Below are positions 1 to 9,373 of a stretch of DNA of 64,000 nucleotides, piece after piece (the stretch's first letter is position 1; every line of letters starts with the position of its first letter). This stretch comes from Paenibacillus sp. R14(2021). Lineage in GTDB: Bacteria; Bacillota; Bacilli; Paenibacillales; Paenibacillaceae. The notes beneath the pieces were generated by a model that did no database searches, had not been told where the DNA came from, and saw nothing but the letters and a program-made list of their open reading frames with translations. The stretch spans positions 1,426,001-1,490,000 of the forward strand of contig NZ_CP080269.1 in assembly GCF_019431355.1 (NCBI RefSeq), given 5' to 3'. A program made the position numbers and the translations under genes.

Positions 1-1106
1 AGGATGGCATGGTGATCCTCTACCTTAGCGGGATTGCATACCGCTCGATTTCCCTTGTGTACCCGGCTTCGATCTGCACCGTTGGCTAGATCGCCATAAG
101 ACGTCCCTTTCAGCATTTGAAGCACATTGCCCATAACGGGGATGTTCTCTTCCGTTACATAGTTGGAGCTCGTCCGCGGGTAAGTAATGACCTTATGCTT
201 CTCATAGAGTGCCTGGGCGATATCCAACGTTTTCTTCGCCGGATAGCCGTACCTGCCGTTAGCCTCCCGCTGCAGCAGCGTCAAATCGTACAGACGGTAA
301 GGATATTCCTTGGACTCGTTCACTGTATAGCTAAGGATCTTCCCCGATTTGCCGGTTACCTTCGCAGCCAACGCTTCAGCCTGCTCGCGCTTCGTAATCC
401 GATCACCCTGCCATACACCTTTGTACGTGAAATCCTGCTGACTGAAAGCCGCCTGCACGATGAAATACGTCTCGCTGTCGAATGCCGTGATTTCTTTGTG
501 CCGGTCATAGAGAAGCGCAAGCACCGGCGTTTGAACGCGGCCGACCGACAGAAGCGTCTTGTGACGGATCGTAAATGCGCGGGAGGCATTCATACCGACC
601 AGCCAGTCAGCCTCGCTTCTCGCACGCGCTGCGCGCGTTAAATCGTCATAATCGCCGTCGCTGCGCAGACCGTCGAAGCCGCGGCGGATCGTCTCCGGCG
701 TCAAATCCGAAATCCACAGCCGGTCTGTCGGCTGCGGAAGCTTCAAATATTGGCGGATGAGATGAAAAATAAGCTGACCTTCGCGTCCGGCATCGCAAGC
801 ATTGACCAGTCTGCCGCACCGCTTCGAAAGCTCGCCGATAATCGTAAGCTGGTCCTTGGTGCGCGCATTCGGCCACAGCTTGAACCGATCCGGGATGATC
901 GGCAGGTCAGCTTCATTCCAGCGCTTATATTTGGGATCGTATTGATCCGGTTCTGCCAAGCTGACTAGATGGCCGATCGCCCAGGTAATGATGTAATTCT
1001 CGCCTTCCAGATATGCGCGTTTATTTTGCGCCTTCGGCTCTACGACGGCGGCAATCGTACGGCCCATGTCGGGTTTCTCCGCAATAATTAACGTTTTCAG
1101 GATCAT
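1..1106 (-). CDS. topB: DNA topoisomerase III, 5' part (runs off the window)
   Basis: Type IA topoisomerase that nicks and passes single DNA strands to resolve replication and recombination intermediates. The reading frame is open to the window edge, so only about the first 368 residues are present. It begins with KTLIIAEKPDMGRT, the TOPRIM-domain start typical of TopB, then shows VNACDAGREGQLIF, which supplies the acidic metal-binding residues. Near the window edge ITYPRTSSNYV contains the active-site tyrosine. The AGAGGG motif directly abuts ATG at 1106; a CTG two codons downstream would be better spaced, so the exact start is uncertain. Family assignment is secure from these motifs. Confidence 0.93.
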   Translation of the reverse strand, partial: MILKTLIIAEKPDMGRTIAAVVEPKAQNKRAYLEGENYIITWAIGHLVSLAEPDQYDPKYKRWNEADLPIIPDRFKLWPNARTKDQLTIIGELSKRCGRLVNACDAGREGQLIFHLIRQYLKLPQPTDRLWISDLTPETIRRGFDGLRSDGDYDDLTRAARARSEADWLVGMNASRAFTIRHKTLLSVGRVQTPVLALLYDRHKEITAFDSETYFIVQAAFSQQDFTYKGVWQGDRITKREQAEALAAKVTGKSGKILSYTVNESKEYPYRLYDLTLLQREANGRYGYPAKKTLDIAQALYEKHKVITYPRTSSNYVTEENIPVMGNVLQMLKGTSYGDLANGADRSRVHKGNRAVCNPAKVEDHHAI

Positions 1107-1120
1107 CCCTCTTTTTACCG

Positions 1121-2239
1121 TTACTTGTCCGTCATAATTTGCGCGATCATTGCTTTCAGAATACGGCTTACGCCGTTCGACCAATTGTCATCCTCGGCAT
1201 ACTTGCGGTTGATCCATTCCAGCGCATCGACATCGTTTGGACGCTCGAAGCTTAAATGATTGATCGTTTTGCCGGCAATGTTCGCGGACTCTTCGATCGT
1301 TGTATTGTAATCTTGCCAGCTGTAATAGACGTTGAACGGGTTGTTGGCAATCTTACGTGCATTCTTTGCCGTCTTCGGCACGAACGCCTGCTCCTGCCCT
1401 GTAATCGCGAATAACAACAGCGGATGAATATTATGTTTCTTCGCAGCGCCGATGATCGCGCTTAAATAGGGCTCCTCAGCAAGCAGCGAGGATTTGGCTG
1501 TTAGATAGCGTACCAGCTTGCTCCGATCTACCTCGATGTAGCGCAGCTCGTCCGGCAGCTCGTTCAGAACGGCAGGCTTGATCATCTCCGGATGGAAGGG
1601 CCGCACGGCAGCCGATTTCACGGCTCCCTGCCCCGCAACGGGACGAAGCACCCACCAGGCGTAACCGACGATTGTACTGATGAGAAGCAGCGACAACGCG
1701 AAAAACAAGCCGTTTCGTTGTATCGGCTTGTGTGTGGGAAGCGCTGCAGCTTCTGCTTGCCTGAAGGTGGTGCTATCGCTTGAAGTCGATTCACGAGTGA
1801 CGAAACCCGCGGCACCGACTGCTGCGTCCCACGCCTCGACGCCGATTCTTGGATGCATCGCAATATGTACACCTTCACGAACAACCTCACGGAATGCCTC
1901 TATCGGTATAGATACGCCTAGACGCTGCTCCGTCCATCGATGAAGTGCGCCGAATAAGGCTGGATTCTCAACATCCAGCTGCATGCATGCCTCGAAGATA
2001 TGCCGATCGCTTACGGGTACGCCTTGGCTTGCTGCGATTTTGCGAAGCAATGCGGAAGTGATCTGCTGCTTCTGTTCCATCGGGAATTCAGGCAGCTGGC
2101 GAATGACGATACGCTGCATGGCGTCTGCTACAATCTCAGCCCGCCGTTCGGTCGGCAAATCACCGTACTTATGCTGAACATAATGACGAATATTTCGAAT
2201 GTCCGTCTGAGTAAGCACGCCCGCAGCACTGCCGTGCAT
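1121..2239 (-). CDS. Membrane-anchored protein with a glucosaminidase/lysozyme-like C-terminal domain
   Basis: A 372-residue protein. The N-terminal ~170 residues are soluble and probably cytoplasmic, followed by one clear membrane segment (NGLFFALSLLLISTIVGYAW, about residues 176-195) and an exterior C-terminal domain. The last ~130 residues (LLLFAITGQEQAFVPKTA, then NNPFNVYYSWQDY) resemble the lysozyme-like fold of glucosaminidases, with the glutamate of ITGQEQAF in the usual catalytic position. It could trim peptidoglycan or only bind it. GGAGG lies 7 bases before the ATG. It ends 15 bases upstream of topB. The function is inferred from motif shape. Confidence 0.72.
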   Translation of the reverse strand: MHGSAAGVLTQTDIRNIRHYVQHKYGDLPTERRAEIVADAMQRIVIRQLPEFPMEQKQQITSALLRKIAASQGVPVSDRHIFEACMQLDVENPALFGALHRWTEQRLGVSIPIEAFREVVREGVHIAMHPRIGVEAWDAAVGAAGFVTRESTSSDSTTFRQAEAAALPTHKPIQRNGLFFALSLLLISTIVGYAWWVLRPVAGQGAVKSAAVRPFHPEMIKPAVLNELPDELRYIEVDRSKLVRYLTAKSSLLAEEPYLSAIIGAAKKHNIHPLLLFAITGQEQAFVPKTAKNARKIANNPFNVYYSWQDYNTTIEESANIAGKTINHLSFERPNDVDALEWINRKYAEDDNWSNGVSRILKAMIAQIMTDK

Positions 2240-2308
2240 TCCATCGCCTCCCGAGTCTCGCTTCGTTTATGATAAGCAATACTAAGGGTAATTTTACCAC
2301 AACTCGTC

Positions 2309-2626
2309 CTAGTTGCGTGCTAGATTTGCGATGGCTGCCTGCATATCGGCCTGTTCGATGTAGGAGCGGATCTGTTCCTTCTCCTCGAATGTAAACTGAA
2401 ACTCGCAATCGGTCCCTTCGTCGTGCGGCACGATCTGGGCGATCACTCCGCCATGCGTACAGATAACGAGCACCGTCAGGTCGGTGATTTCTGCCGGTAC
2501 CGGCGTTTCCGCCGCGATCTCAGGGCGAAGCTCGATATCGATCCACTGTGTGTCTCGGCGTTCCATCTGCGGCTTGAACGAAAGGAAACGGAGCGCTGTA
2601 ATGGTGTCGGAACCGTATTGTATCAT
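2309..2626 (-). CDS. Hypothetical protein, 105 residues
   Basis: A small acidic soluble protein I do not recognise. It has no signal peptide, membrane segment or metal motif. The N-terminal half looks beta-rich (alternating hydrophobics through DLTVLVICTHGGVIAQIV) and the C-terminal half helical and acidic (FTFEEKEQIRSYIEQADMQA). An AGAAGG ribosome site precedes the ATG. It lies between gltD with its terminator and the membrane glucosaminidase-like gene, all on the same strand. Reading-frame length, ribosome site and codon pattern support a real gene. Confidence 0.6.
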   Translation of the reverse strand: MIQYGSDTITALRFLSFKPQMERRDTQWIDIELRPEIAAETPVPAEITDLTVLVICTHGGVIAQIVPHDEGTDCEFQFTFEEKEQIRSYIEQADMQAAIANLARN

Positions 2627-2673
2627 AACCGAACCTTCTTTCCTGTTTATTTCCTGTCTATGGATAACGAAAT

Positions 2674-2695
2674 AAAAAGCGCCCGAAGGCGCTTT
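2674..2695 (-). terminator. Terminator after gltD
   Basis: On the minus strand, AAAGCGCC and GGCGCTTT form an 8-bp stem around a four-base loop, followed by a T-rich run. It begins about 27 bases past the gltD stop codon. Confidence 0.85.
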
Positions 2696-2721
2696 GTGCT
2701 AACGATTGTTTCAAGCTTTCA

Positions 2722-4209
2722 TTATGGAAGCTGCGAGGAACCCATTAGATAACGGTCAACTTCGCGCGCAGCCTCGCGGCCTTCGTTAATCGCCCAAACG
2801 ACCAGGCTTTGTCCGCGGCGCATGTCGCCTGCTGCGAATACTTTATCGACGTTTGTCGTGTATTTGCCGTAAGCGGCTTTCACGTTGGAACGGCGGTCTT
2901 GTTCCAGACCCAGCTTCTGAATCAGTGTGTTCTCAGGACCTTCGAAGCCGACGGCGATCATGACGAGATCAGCTGGCCATACTTTCTCCGTACCTGGAAT
3001 CTCTTTATAGATTTTACGACCGGTATCATCAACGGTACGTTCGATTTGCACCGTGTGCAGCTCTTTCAAATTGCCGTTCTCGTCGCCGACGAATTTCTTC
3101 GTCAATACGGAGAATGCACGCGGATCGGAGCCGTATAGGGCGCGTGCTTCCTCATGCGCGTAATCCAGCGTATACACGTTCGGGAATTGCGGCCAAGGAT
3201 TGTTCTCTTGGTCGCGCTGCAGCGGCGCTTTGCTGTGCGTACCGAATTGCGTAACAGATTTACAGCCATGACGGAGCGCGGTTGCTACGCAGTCCGTACC
3301 TGTATCACCGCCGCCGATGACAATAACGTCTTTGCCTTCTGCATTGATATAATTGCCGTCTTCCAGATTGGAATCCAGGTAGCTCTTGATCGTGCCGTTC
3401 AGGTAATCCATTGCCATATGAACGCCTTTCAAATCACGGCCTTCAATGTCCACTTCACGGGCTTTCGTAGCGCCGCCGCAAAGCACGACAGCATCGAAAT
3501 CACTCATCAGCTGTTCAGCTGGTACATTCGTGCCCACTTCAGCATTGGTAACGAAGTTTACGCCTTCTGCTTCCAACAAGTCCACACGGCGTTGAACAAT
3601 ATGTTTTTCGAGCTTCATGGTTGGGATCCCGTACGTCAGCAAGCCGCCGATGCGGTCTGCGCGCTCGTACACGGTCACCGTGTGGCCGGCTTTGTTCAGC
3701 TGTGCTGCAGCAGCCATGCCTGCAGGTCCGGATCCTACGACGGCAACTTTCTTGCCTGTACGCATAAGCGGAGGCTGCGGAACAACCCAACCCTCTTCGA
3801 ATCCTTTATCGATAATAGCTTGTTCGATGGTTTTGATCGTAACCGCATCGCCAATCAAGCCGACGGTACACGAACCTTCGCACGGCGCAGGACATACGCG
3901 TCCTGTAAACTCGGGAAAATTGTTCGTTTTGTGCAAGCGGTCAAGTGCCTCGCGCCACAACCCGCGGTAAATGAGATTATTCCATTCCGGAATGAGGTTG
4001 TTGACAGGACAGCCCGAAGTGCCGCCCGACATTTCAATGCCGGTGTGGCAATAAGGCGTTCCGCAATCCATGCAGCGTGCGCCTTGCGTTTTCAGTTGGT
4101 CTTCGCTGAAATGCTTATGAAATTCATTCCAATCGTTAATCCGCTCAAGCGGATCACGGTCGGCCGGCAATTCGCGTTTGTAGTCCATAAATCCTGTAGG
4201 TGTAGACAT
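2722..4209 (-). CDS. gltD: Glutamate synthase (NADPH), small subunit
   Basis: The 495-residue iron-sulfur flavoprotein that passes electrons from NADPH to the large GltB subunit, making glutamate from glutamine and 2-oxoglutarate. The N-terminal cysteine motif (Cys46, 49, 54, 67) and the following CPAPCEGSC supply 4Fe-4S ligands. An FAD-binding [12 protein letters not shown] lies near residue 155 and an NADPH-binding [11 protein letters not shown] near residue 297. Length is normal for GltD. No gltB lies next to it, unlike the usual gltBD pair, so the large subunit must be elsewhere. It has its own promoter (4261-4289) and terminator. Confidence 0.96.
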   Translation of the reverse strand: MSTPTGFMDYKRELPADRDPLERINDWNEFHKHFSEDQLKTQGARCMDCGTPYCHTGIEMSGGTSGCPVNNLIPEWNNLIYRGLWREALDRLHKTNNFPEFTGRVCPAPCEGSCTVGLIGDAVTIKTIEQAIIDKGFEEGWVVPQPPLMRTGKKVAVVGSGPAGMAAAAQLNKAGHTVTVYERADRIGGLLTYGIPTMKLEKHIVQRRVDLLEAEGVNFVTNAEVGTNVPAEQLMSDFDAVVLCGGATKAREVDIEGRDLKGVHMAMDYLNGTIKSYLDSNLEDGNYINAEGKDVIVIGGGDTGTDCVATALRHGCKSVTQFGTHSKAPLQRDQENNPWPQFPNVYTLDYAHEEARALYGSDPRAFSVLTKKFVGDENGNLKELHTVQIERTVDDTGRKIYKEIPGTEKVWPADLVMIAVGFEGPENTLIQKLGLEQDRRSNVKAAYGKYTTNVDKVFAAGDMRRGQSLVVWAINEGREAAREVDRYLMGSSQLP

Positions 4210-4260
4210 GGTCGCTTTCCTCCATCCATTTTCCCATAACCGAATGTTCGTGTTCTCTCA

Positions 4261-4289
4261 ACTATATCGAGAAAACTGCTATTATTCAA
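4261..4289 (-). promoter_or_regulatory. Sigma-A-like promoter of gltD
   Basis: On the minus strand, a -35 TTGAAT (4284-4289) and a -10 TATAGT (4261-4266) are separated by 17 bases, about 50 bases upstream of the gltD ATG. No GlnR/TnrA box (TGTNA-N7-TNACA) was seen beside it. Confidence 0.6.
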
Positions 4290-4424
4290 TATCAAACTTT
4301 CCCAGAAAGTATTTACAATATCGTAGCAATAAGGCCCATCTCATTAAATGGATTTTCCGTACAATCATTTGCACTTTATGACATAATGTTCGACGATAGC
4401 TCTTCTGGCAAGTTAGCCCCCCGG

Positions 4425-4910
4425 CTAATTTCTCATGTAGGTCATAATCCTAAACGCGAACGCGTTTTTGTCGTCGATCTCGTGCTTCTCGGTGCTATCG
4501 ACACGCCATTCGGCAGGATCAAAAGAAGGAAAATAGGCGTCGCCTTCTACATCGGCCTCGACCTCGGTCAGCAGGAGCTTGTCTGCGCGAGGTAAAAATT
4601 GTGCATAAATCTCCGCACCGCCAATAATCATAAGCTCTTCTCCATCGCCGAACTTCGCGATCGCTTCTTCGACGTCATGCACCACTTCGCAGCCTTCCGC
4701 AGCGAACCCGCGGTCCCGCGTTAGAATGACATTGCGCCGTTTGGGCAGAGGACCGCCAAGCGATTGAAACGTCTTACGGCCCATAACAACCGTTTTGCCG
4801 GATGTTGTACGGCGAAAATGCGCCATTTCGGCAGGCAGATGCCATGGCATCGAATTGTCTGCCCCGATAACTCTGTTCCTGGCCATTGCCGCAATCAGTG
4901 TTAGCGTCAA
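4425..4910 (-). CDS. folA: Dihydrofolate reductase
   Basis: Reduces dihydrofolate to tetrahydrofolate with NADPH, regenerating the cofactor consumed by thymidylate synthase, whose gene lies 29 bases upstream. The 161 residues are the normal length. Visible motifs are LIAAMARNRVIGADNSMPWHL at the start, KTVVMGRKTFQSLG, and IIGGAEIYAQFLP. The start is TTG at 4910 with GGGAG just upstream; no ATG fits. This thyA-folA order is the common Firmicute operon. Confidence 0.96.
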   Translation of the reverse strand: MTLTLIAAMARNRVIGADNSMPWHLPAEMAHFRRTTSGKTVVMGRKTFQSLGGPLPKRRNVILTRDRGFAAEGCEVVHDVEEAIAKFGDGEELMIIGGAEIYAQFLPRADKLLLTEVEADVEGDAYFPSFDPAEWRVDSTEKHEIDDKNAFAFRIMTYMRN

Positions 4911-4939
4911 CTTACTCCCGCTCCCTTCGTCATCTACAT

Positions 4940-5908
4940 CTATACGGCTACAGGCGCCTTGATCGAAGGATGCGGATCGTAGCCTTCCACTTTGATATCG
5001 TCAACCTCGAAATCGAATACAGATGCGACGTCCGGATTCAGCTTCAATACGGGGAGTGCTCTGGATTCGCGTCCAAGCTGCAGCGCGATTTGTTCCAAAT
5101 GATTATTGTAAATATGCGCATCCCCGATGGTATGCACGAAGTCCCCTGCCTGCAGGCCGCATTCCTGGGCAATCATATGCGTCAACAGGGCATAGCTCGC
5201 GATATTGAACGGAATCCCGAGAAAAATATCGCCGCTGCGCTGGTACAGCTGGCAGGACAGCTTCCCATCCGCCACATAGAACTGAAACAGCGTATGGCAT
5301 GGAGGAAGCGCGGAACGCTGCGGCGTCGCATCTTCCGGCGACCATGCCGTCACGATCAACCGTCTGGAATCAGGATTCTTCTTGATTTCAGCAATGACGT
5401 TCTTCAGCTGGTCGATGGCGCCTCCCTCTGAGGTCTGCCAGTTGCGCCACTGCTTGCCATAAACGTTACCAAGATCGCCGTATTTCAGCGCGAATGCTTC
5501 ATTTTCCAAAATCCGCTTGATGAACAGCTGTTCCTGCTCTTGATAGAGCAGATTGAATGCTTCGTCCTGCTGTGAGCGAAGTCCGAAGTTCGTCATATCC
5601 GGACCGGTGTATTCATCGCTTTCAATCCATTTCTTGAATGCCCACTCGTTCCAAATATGGTTCTTATGTTGAAGCAAATAACGAATATTGGTATCGCCCT
5701 TCATGAACCAAAGCAGCTCGCTTGCGATTAATCGCAGCGGCACGCGCTTGGTCGTTAAGAGCGGAAACCCCTCGCTTAAATCAAACCGCATCTGATAACC
5801 GAAAACAGACAAGGTTCCCGTCCCGGTTCGATCTTCTTTCTTCGTTCCTTGCTTCAACACATGCTGAAGCAAATCCAAATATTGCTGTTCACTATTGCTC
5901 ACTATCAT
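4940..5908 (-). CDS. thyA: Thymidylate synthase (ThyA type)
   Basis: Methylates dUMP to dTMP using methylene-tetrahydrofolate, releasing dihydrofolate for the adjacent reductase. At 322 residues it belongs to the long ThyA forms, with an extra ~50 residues in the small domain (about residues 90-140), like the Lactobacillus casei enzyme. The nucleophile is Cys204 in [25 protein letters not shown] near the N terminus binds the phosphate, and [13 protein letters not shown] closes the protein. ATG follows GGGAG. It is cotranscribed with folA. Confidence 0.97.
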   Translation of the reverse strand: MIVSNSEQQYLDLLQHVLKQGTKKEDRTGTGTLSVFGYQMRFDLSEGFPLLTTKRVPLRLIASELLWFMKGDTNIRYLLQHKNHIWNEWAFKKWIESDEYTGPDMTNFGLRSQQDEAFNLLYQEQEQLFIKRILENEAFALKYGDLGNVYGKQWRNWQTSEGGAIDQLKNVIAEIKKNPDSRRLIVTAWSPEDATPQRSALPPCHTLFQFYVADGKLSCQLYQRSGDIFLGIPFNIASYALLTHMIAQECGLQAGDFVHTIGDAHIYNNHLEQIALQLGRESRALPVLKLNPDVASVFDFEVDDIKVEGYDPHPSIKAPVAV

Positions 5909-5961
5909 TCAACTCCCGCTCATCGGCGCCTGGGGGCAAATTGATCTATTAGAATATAGTA

Positions 5962-6450
5962 TCATTTTATGGCGGATCTGTCCCGTTTTCTATTCATTCG
6001 CAGCTCGAATCGGGCAGGTGCCGTGCGATGAAACTCGCGCTGCTCCTCTGTTTCTGGAATGACGGCCGGAACGGGACGCGACTTGCCGTTCTCGTCCAGC
6101 GCAACCATGGAGAAAAAAGCGGTCACGGCCGTTTTCCGTTCACCCGTGTACACATGCTCCTTCTCTACTTTCACATATATTTCCATTGAGCTCTTGTGCG
6201 TCCACGTTACGAACGCTTCCACGTCGATCACGTCGCCGACCTGGATGGGCGCCACAAAATCCAAACTGTCCGTCGAGGCCGTCACGCAGGGACCTCTCGA
6301 ATGCCGCATGCCGGTAATCGCTGCAATTTTATCCATGTGCTCCATCAGTTTGCCTCCGAACATCGTGCCGTGGTAGTTCGTGTCGGACGGAAATATAAGC
6401 TGCATCATCGTGGAACGGGATTCGCTTGCCGGTTTGCTGTCTGGCGTCAT
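5962..6450 (-). CDS. Acyl-CoA thioesterase, hotdog fold (YciA/YkhA-like)
   Basis: Hydrolyses acyl-CoA to free acid and CoA. The 162 residues form one hotdog domain: PSDTNYHGTMFGGKLMEHMDKIAAI carries the HGTMFGG helix with the expected aspartate, and VTASTDSLDFVAPIQVGD is the following strand pair that defines the YciA/YkhA/BACH group. A good GGAGGG ribosome site precedes the ATG. The Lys/Arg-rich C-terminal tail is unremarkable. The substrate range cannot be told from sequence. Confidence 0.9.
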   Translation of the reverse strand: MTPDSKPASESRSTMMQLIFPSDTNYHGTMFGGKLMEHMDKIAAITGMRHSRGPCVTASTDSLDFVAPIQVGDVIDVEAFVTWTHKSSMEIYVKVEKEHVYTGERKTAVTAFFSMVALDENGKSRPVPAVIPETEEQREFHRTAPARFELRMNRKRDRSAIK

Positions 6451-6501
6451 AATGTCACCACCCTCCTTCAGTTATGTAGATGTTAATAGGGATTTATGAA
6501 G

Positions 6502-6541
6502 AAAGAGGCCTTGCTGCAGAATAACTGCAGCCTGACCTCTT
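6502..6541 (-). terminator. Terminator of the pdh operon
   Basis: AGAGG-CTGCAG and CTGCAG-CCTCT arms form a hairpin with a small loop. On the minus strand it is followed by TTTCTTC, about 40 bases past the pdhD stop. Confidence 0.75.
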
Positions 6542-6578
6542 CGCTTCAAAAGCTGTCGTGTGGAAGCTTGTCAGCTTC

Positions 6579-7994
6579 TTATTTGGCAATCGCGTGAATC
6601 GGGTGACCAAGTGCCACTTCAACGGCATCCAGTACGATTTCGCCGAGTGTTGGATGTGCGTGAATCGTAAGCGCGATGTCTTCAAGCGTTGCGCCCATTT
6701 CGATCGCAAGGCCAAGCTCAGCAATCATATTGGAAGCTTCGATACCGGCGATTTGCGTGCCGAGCACAAGGCCGTTATCCGCATCCGCGATGATTTTCAC
6801 GAAGCCTTCGTTTACGCCGAGCGACAATGCGCGCCCATTGATATTGAAAGGGAATTTGCCCACTTTGACGTTGTGGCCTTTCTCTTTCGCTTCCTTCTCG
6901 CTGTAACCGACGCTGGAGCATTCCGGATCGGAGAAAACAACGAGCGGGATGCATTTGTAGTCGATCGTGCTAGGCTGTCCGGCAATCGCTTCCGCTGCAA
7001 CACGGCCTTCGTACATGGCTTTATGCGCAAGGGCAGGACCTGGGATAATGTCGCCGATGGCGTAGATGTGCGGAATGCTTGTGCGGCACTGCGCATCCAC
7101 TTCGATCAAGCCGCGATCGGTCATTTTCATGCCGATCATGTCAAGACCAAGCTCACCGTCCGTGTTCGGACGTCGGCCAACCGTAACGAGCAGGTAATCT
7201 GCCGTTACTTCTTTGTCTTCGCCGCCAACGGAGTACGTAACCGTTACGTCGTTGTCCGTTTGCTTCGCGCTCTTCGCTTGCGCGCCAGTAACGATTTCGG
7301 CTTTTGCGCCTTTGAGTTTCTTCGCAACGAGCGAGGACATATCGGAATCGAAGCCCGGTAGAATCGTGTCGGAGCCTTCGATAATGGTTACTTTCGTACC
7401 GAATTTCGAGTACATTTGGCCAAGCTCGACGCCGATGTAGCCGCCGCCGATAACGACAAGGCTCTTCGGAATTTCAGGCAGCGACAGTGCTTCTGTCGAA
7501 GACACGATACGACCGCCGTAAGGGAATGCCTTCAGCTCGATCGGACGGGAACCAGTCGCAATGATGCAGTTCTTGAAACGGTAACGCGGCGCTTCCTGTT
7601 CATTGAATACGCGTGCTTCGTTCTCGTTGATGAACATCACTTCGCCTGCGAAATATTGGATTTTATTCGCTTTAAGAAGTGTTGCTACGCCGCCTGTCAA
7701 TTTCTTGACGACGCCGTTCTTGAACTCCTGCACCTTGCTCCATTCCACTTTCACGTCAGAAGCCGTGATACCGAAGGATGAAGCATGGCTGATGGATTCA
7801 TATTGGTGAGACGCGGAAATGAGCGCCTTGGATGGGATACAGCCTACGTTTAGACATACGCCGCCGACATATTGTTTGTCCACGACAAGTACGTTTTGGC
7901 CAAGCTGTGCAGCGCGAATCGCCGCTACATAACCGCCTGGGCCTGCGCCGACAACCAGCAAATCAATATCGAGTGAAGCATCTCCTACTACCAT
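6579..7994 (-). CDS. pdhD: Dihydrolipoyl dehydrogenase (E3)
   Basis: The FAD enzyme that reoxidises the dihydrolipoyl arm of the pyruvate dehydrogenase complex and passes electrons to NAD+. The 471 residues are standard. FAD-binding VVGAGPGGYVAAIRAAQLG is followed by the redox disulfide in GGVCLNVGCIPSK, NAD-binding VVIGGGYIGVELG, and the catalytic HAHPTLGE near the C terminus. Its ribosome site GGAGG overlaps the last codons of pdhC, indicating coupled translation. It is the last gene of the pdhABCD operon. Confidence 0.98.
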   Translation of the reverse strand: MVVGDASLDIDLLVVGAGPGGYVAAIRAAQLGQNVLVVDKQYVGGVCLNVGCIPSKALISASHQYESISHASSFGITASDVKVEWSKVQEFKNGVVKKLTGGVATLLKANKIQYFAGEVMFINENEARVFNEQEAPRYRFKNCIIATGSRPIELKAFPYGGRIVSSTEALSLPEIPKSLVVIGGGYIGVELGQMYSKFGTKVTIIEGSDTILPGFDSDMSSLVAKKLKGAKAEIVTGAQAKSAKQTDNDVTVTYSVGGEDKEVTADYLLVTVGRRPNTDGELGLDMIGMKMTDRGLIEVDAQCRTSIPHIYAIGDIIPGPALAHKAMYEGRVAAEAIAGQPSTIDYKCIPLVVFSDPECSSVGYSEKEAKEKGHNVKVGKFPFNINGRALSLGVNEGFVKIIADADNGLVLGTQIAGIEASNMIAELGLAIEMGATLEDIALTIHAHPTLGEIVLDAVEVALGHPIHAIAK

Positions 7995-7998
7995 GGTT

Positions 7999-9321
7999 TT
8001 AAACCTCCATTACAAGTAATTGCGGATCAGCAAGCAGCTGTTTAATGTAGTTCATGAAGTTTTGAGCTGTCGCGCCGTCAATTAGACGGTGGTCAAAACT
8101 TAGGGACAATGCCATAACGGAAGCAGCAACGATTTCCCCGTTCTTCACGACCGGCTTCTCCGAAATGCGGCCCGTGCCGAGAATCGCAACTTCTGGGAAG
8201 TTGATGACCGGCGTAAAGAACATGCCGCCTGCGGAACCGATGTTCGTGATGCTGATTGTGCTGCCTCTCATTTCGGAAGCCGCAAGCTTGCCGTCGCGTG
8301 CTTTCACAGCGAGGTCGCGAATAGCGTCGGCTACCATCCATACGTTCTTGCGATCGGCATCCGCGATAACAGGAACGACCAGGCCATTCTCCGTATCTGT
8401 AGCAATGCCGATGTTGTAGTATTTCTTGTACACGATCTCTTGCTTCTCTTCGTCAAGCGTCGAATTCAAGATCGGGAATTGACGGCAAGCAGCGACAAGC
8501 GCTTTAACGATGAACGGCAGGTACGTCAGCTTAACGCCTTTCTTCTCGGCGAGCGGCTTCGCTTTCGTGCGGAGCTCAACAAGCGCCGTTACGTCCACTT
8601 CGTCCATGATCGTAACATGCGGCGCAGTGTAGACGGATTTCACCATCGCGTTAGCAATTACTTTACGAATGCCCTTGAACGGTACGCGTTCTTCCGTACG
8701 GTCGCCCGCAGGAGCTGCAGCAGGAGCCGCTTTCGCTTCGCCGGTAACAGGAGCAGCCGCTGTCTCTTGTCCAGAAGGTGCAGCCGCACCACCGCTTGCA
8801 AATGCCGTAATATCTTCTCGCGTGATGCGTCCGTTCTTGCCGGAACCTGCAACCGTAGCGATTGTTACGCCTTGCTCACGAGCGAATTTACGCACGCTTG
8901 GGGTCGCCAGTACTAGGCCGCCGGCTGCGTTAACAGGAGCCGGTGCAGCTTGAGGCGCCGGTGCTTCGGCTTTAGGCGCTTCCGCCTTTGGTGCTTCAGC
9001 TGCCGGAGCGGCTGGCGCCTGTGCAGGAGCTTGCGAGCTATGACTGTCGTCTGCCGGAGCCGCTTGCTCAGGAAGTTCGCCTTCGGCGTCAATGACAGCA
9101 ACGATTTCGCCAACGTGGCAAACCTGGCCGTCCTTTACAAGCACTTCAAGCACTTTGCCATTCACAGGACAAGGCACTTCAACGATTGCCTTGTCATTCT
9201 GTACTTCCATGATGATATCTTCATCCGTAACCGTATCGCCGGGCTTGATATGCATTTTGACGATTTCGCCTTCATGCAACCCTTCGCCCAGCTCCGGGAA
9301 ACGATACTCGAACTTTGCCAC
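7999..9321 (-). CDS. pdhC: Dihydrolipoamide acetyltransferase (E2) of pyruvate dehydrogenase
   Basis: The core of the pyruvate dehydrogenase complex, transferring acetyl groups to CoA. Three parts are visible: one lipoyl domain (residues 1-80, lipoylated Lys44 in the DKA motif), a flexible Ala/Pro linker containing the direct repeat KAEAP, and a peripheral-subunit-binding domain ([14 protein letters not shown]). The catalytic domain ends with [10 protein letters not shown], which holds the active-site histidine and aspartate. The start is GTG at 9321 behind GAAGGAGG. At 440 residues it has one lipoyl domain, as in Bacillus PdhC. Confidence 0.97.
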   Translation of the reverse strand: MAKFEYRFPELGEGLHEGEIVKMHIKPGDTVTDEDIIMEVQNDKAIVEVPCPVNGKVLEVLVKDGQVCHVGEIVAVIDAEGELPEQAAPADDSHSSQAPAQAPAAPAAEAPKAEAPKAEAPAPQAAPAPVNAAGGLVLATPSVRKFAREQGVTIATVAGSGKNGRITREDITAFASGGAAAPSGQETAAAPVTGEAKAAPAAAPAGDRTEERVPFKGIRKVIANAMVKSVYTAPHVTIMDEVDVTALVELRTKAKPLAEKKGVKLTYLPFIVKALVAACRQFPILNSTLDEEKQEIVYKKYYNIGIATDTENGLVVPVIADADRKNVWMVADAIRDLAVKARDGKLAASEMRGSTISITNIGSAGGMFFTPVINFPEVAILGTGRISEKPVVKNGEIVAASVMALSLSFDHRLIDGATAQNFMNYIKQLLADPQLLVMEV

Positions 9322-9373
9322 GTCCCGTGACCTCCTTCTAGCTTTTCATAAATCTGCCCATGTCGTGTGTTCC

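Noticed and set aside
8930-9070. Short tandem repeats in pdhC that look like a minisatellite or CRISPR-like array
   Set aside because: They encode the Ala/Pro/Lys linker of E2 (repeated KAEAP) in frame, with no spacers of constant length.
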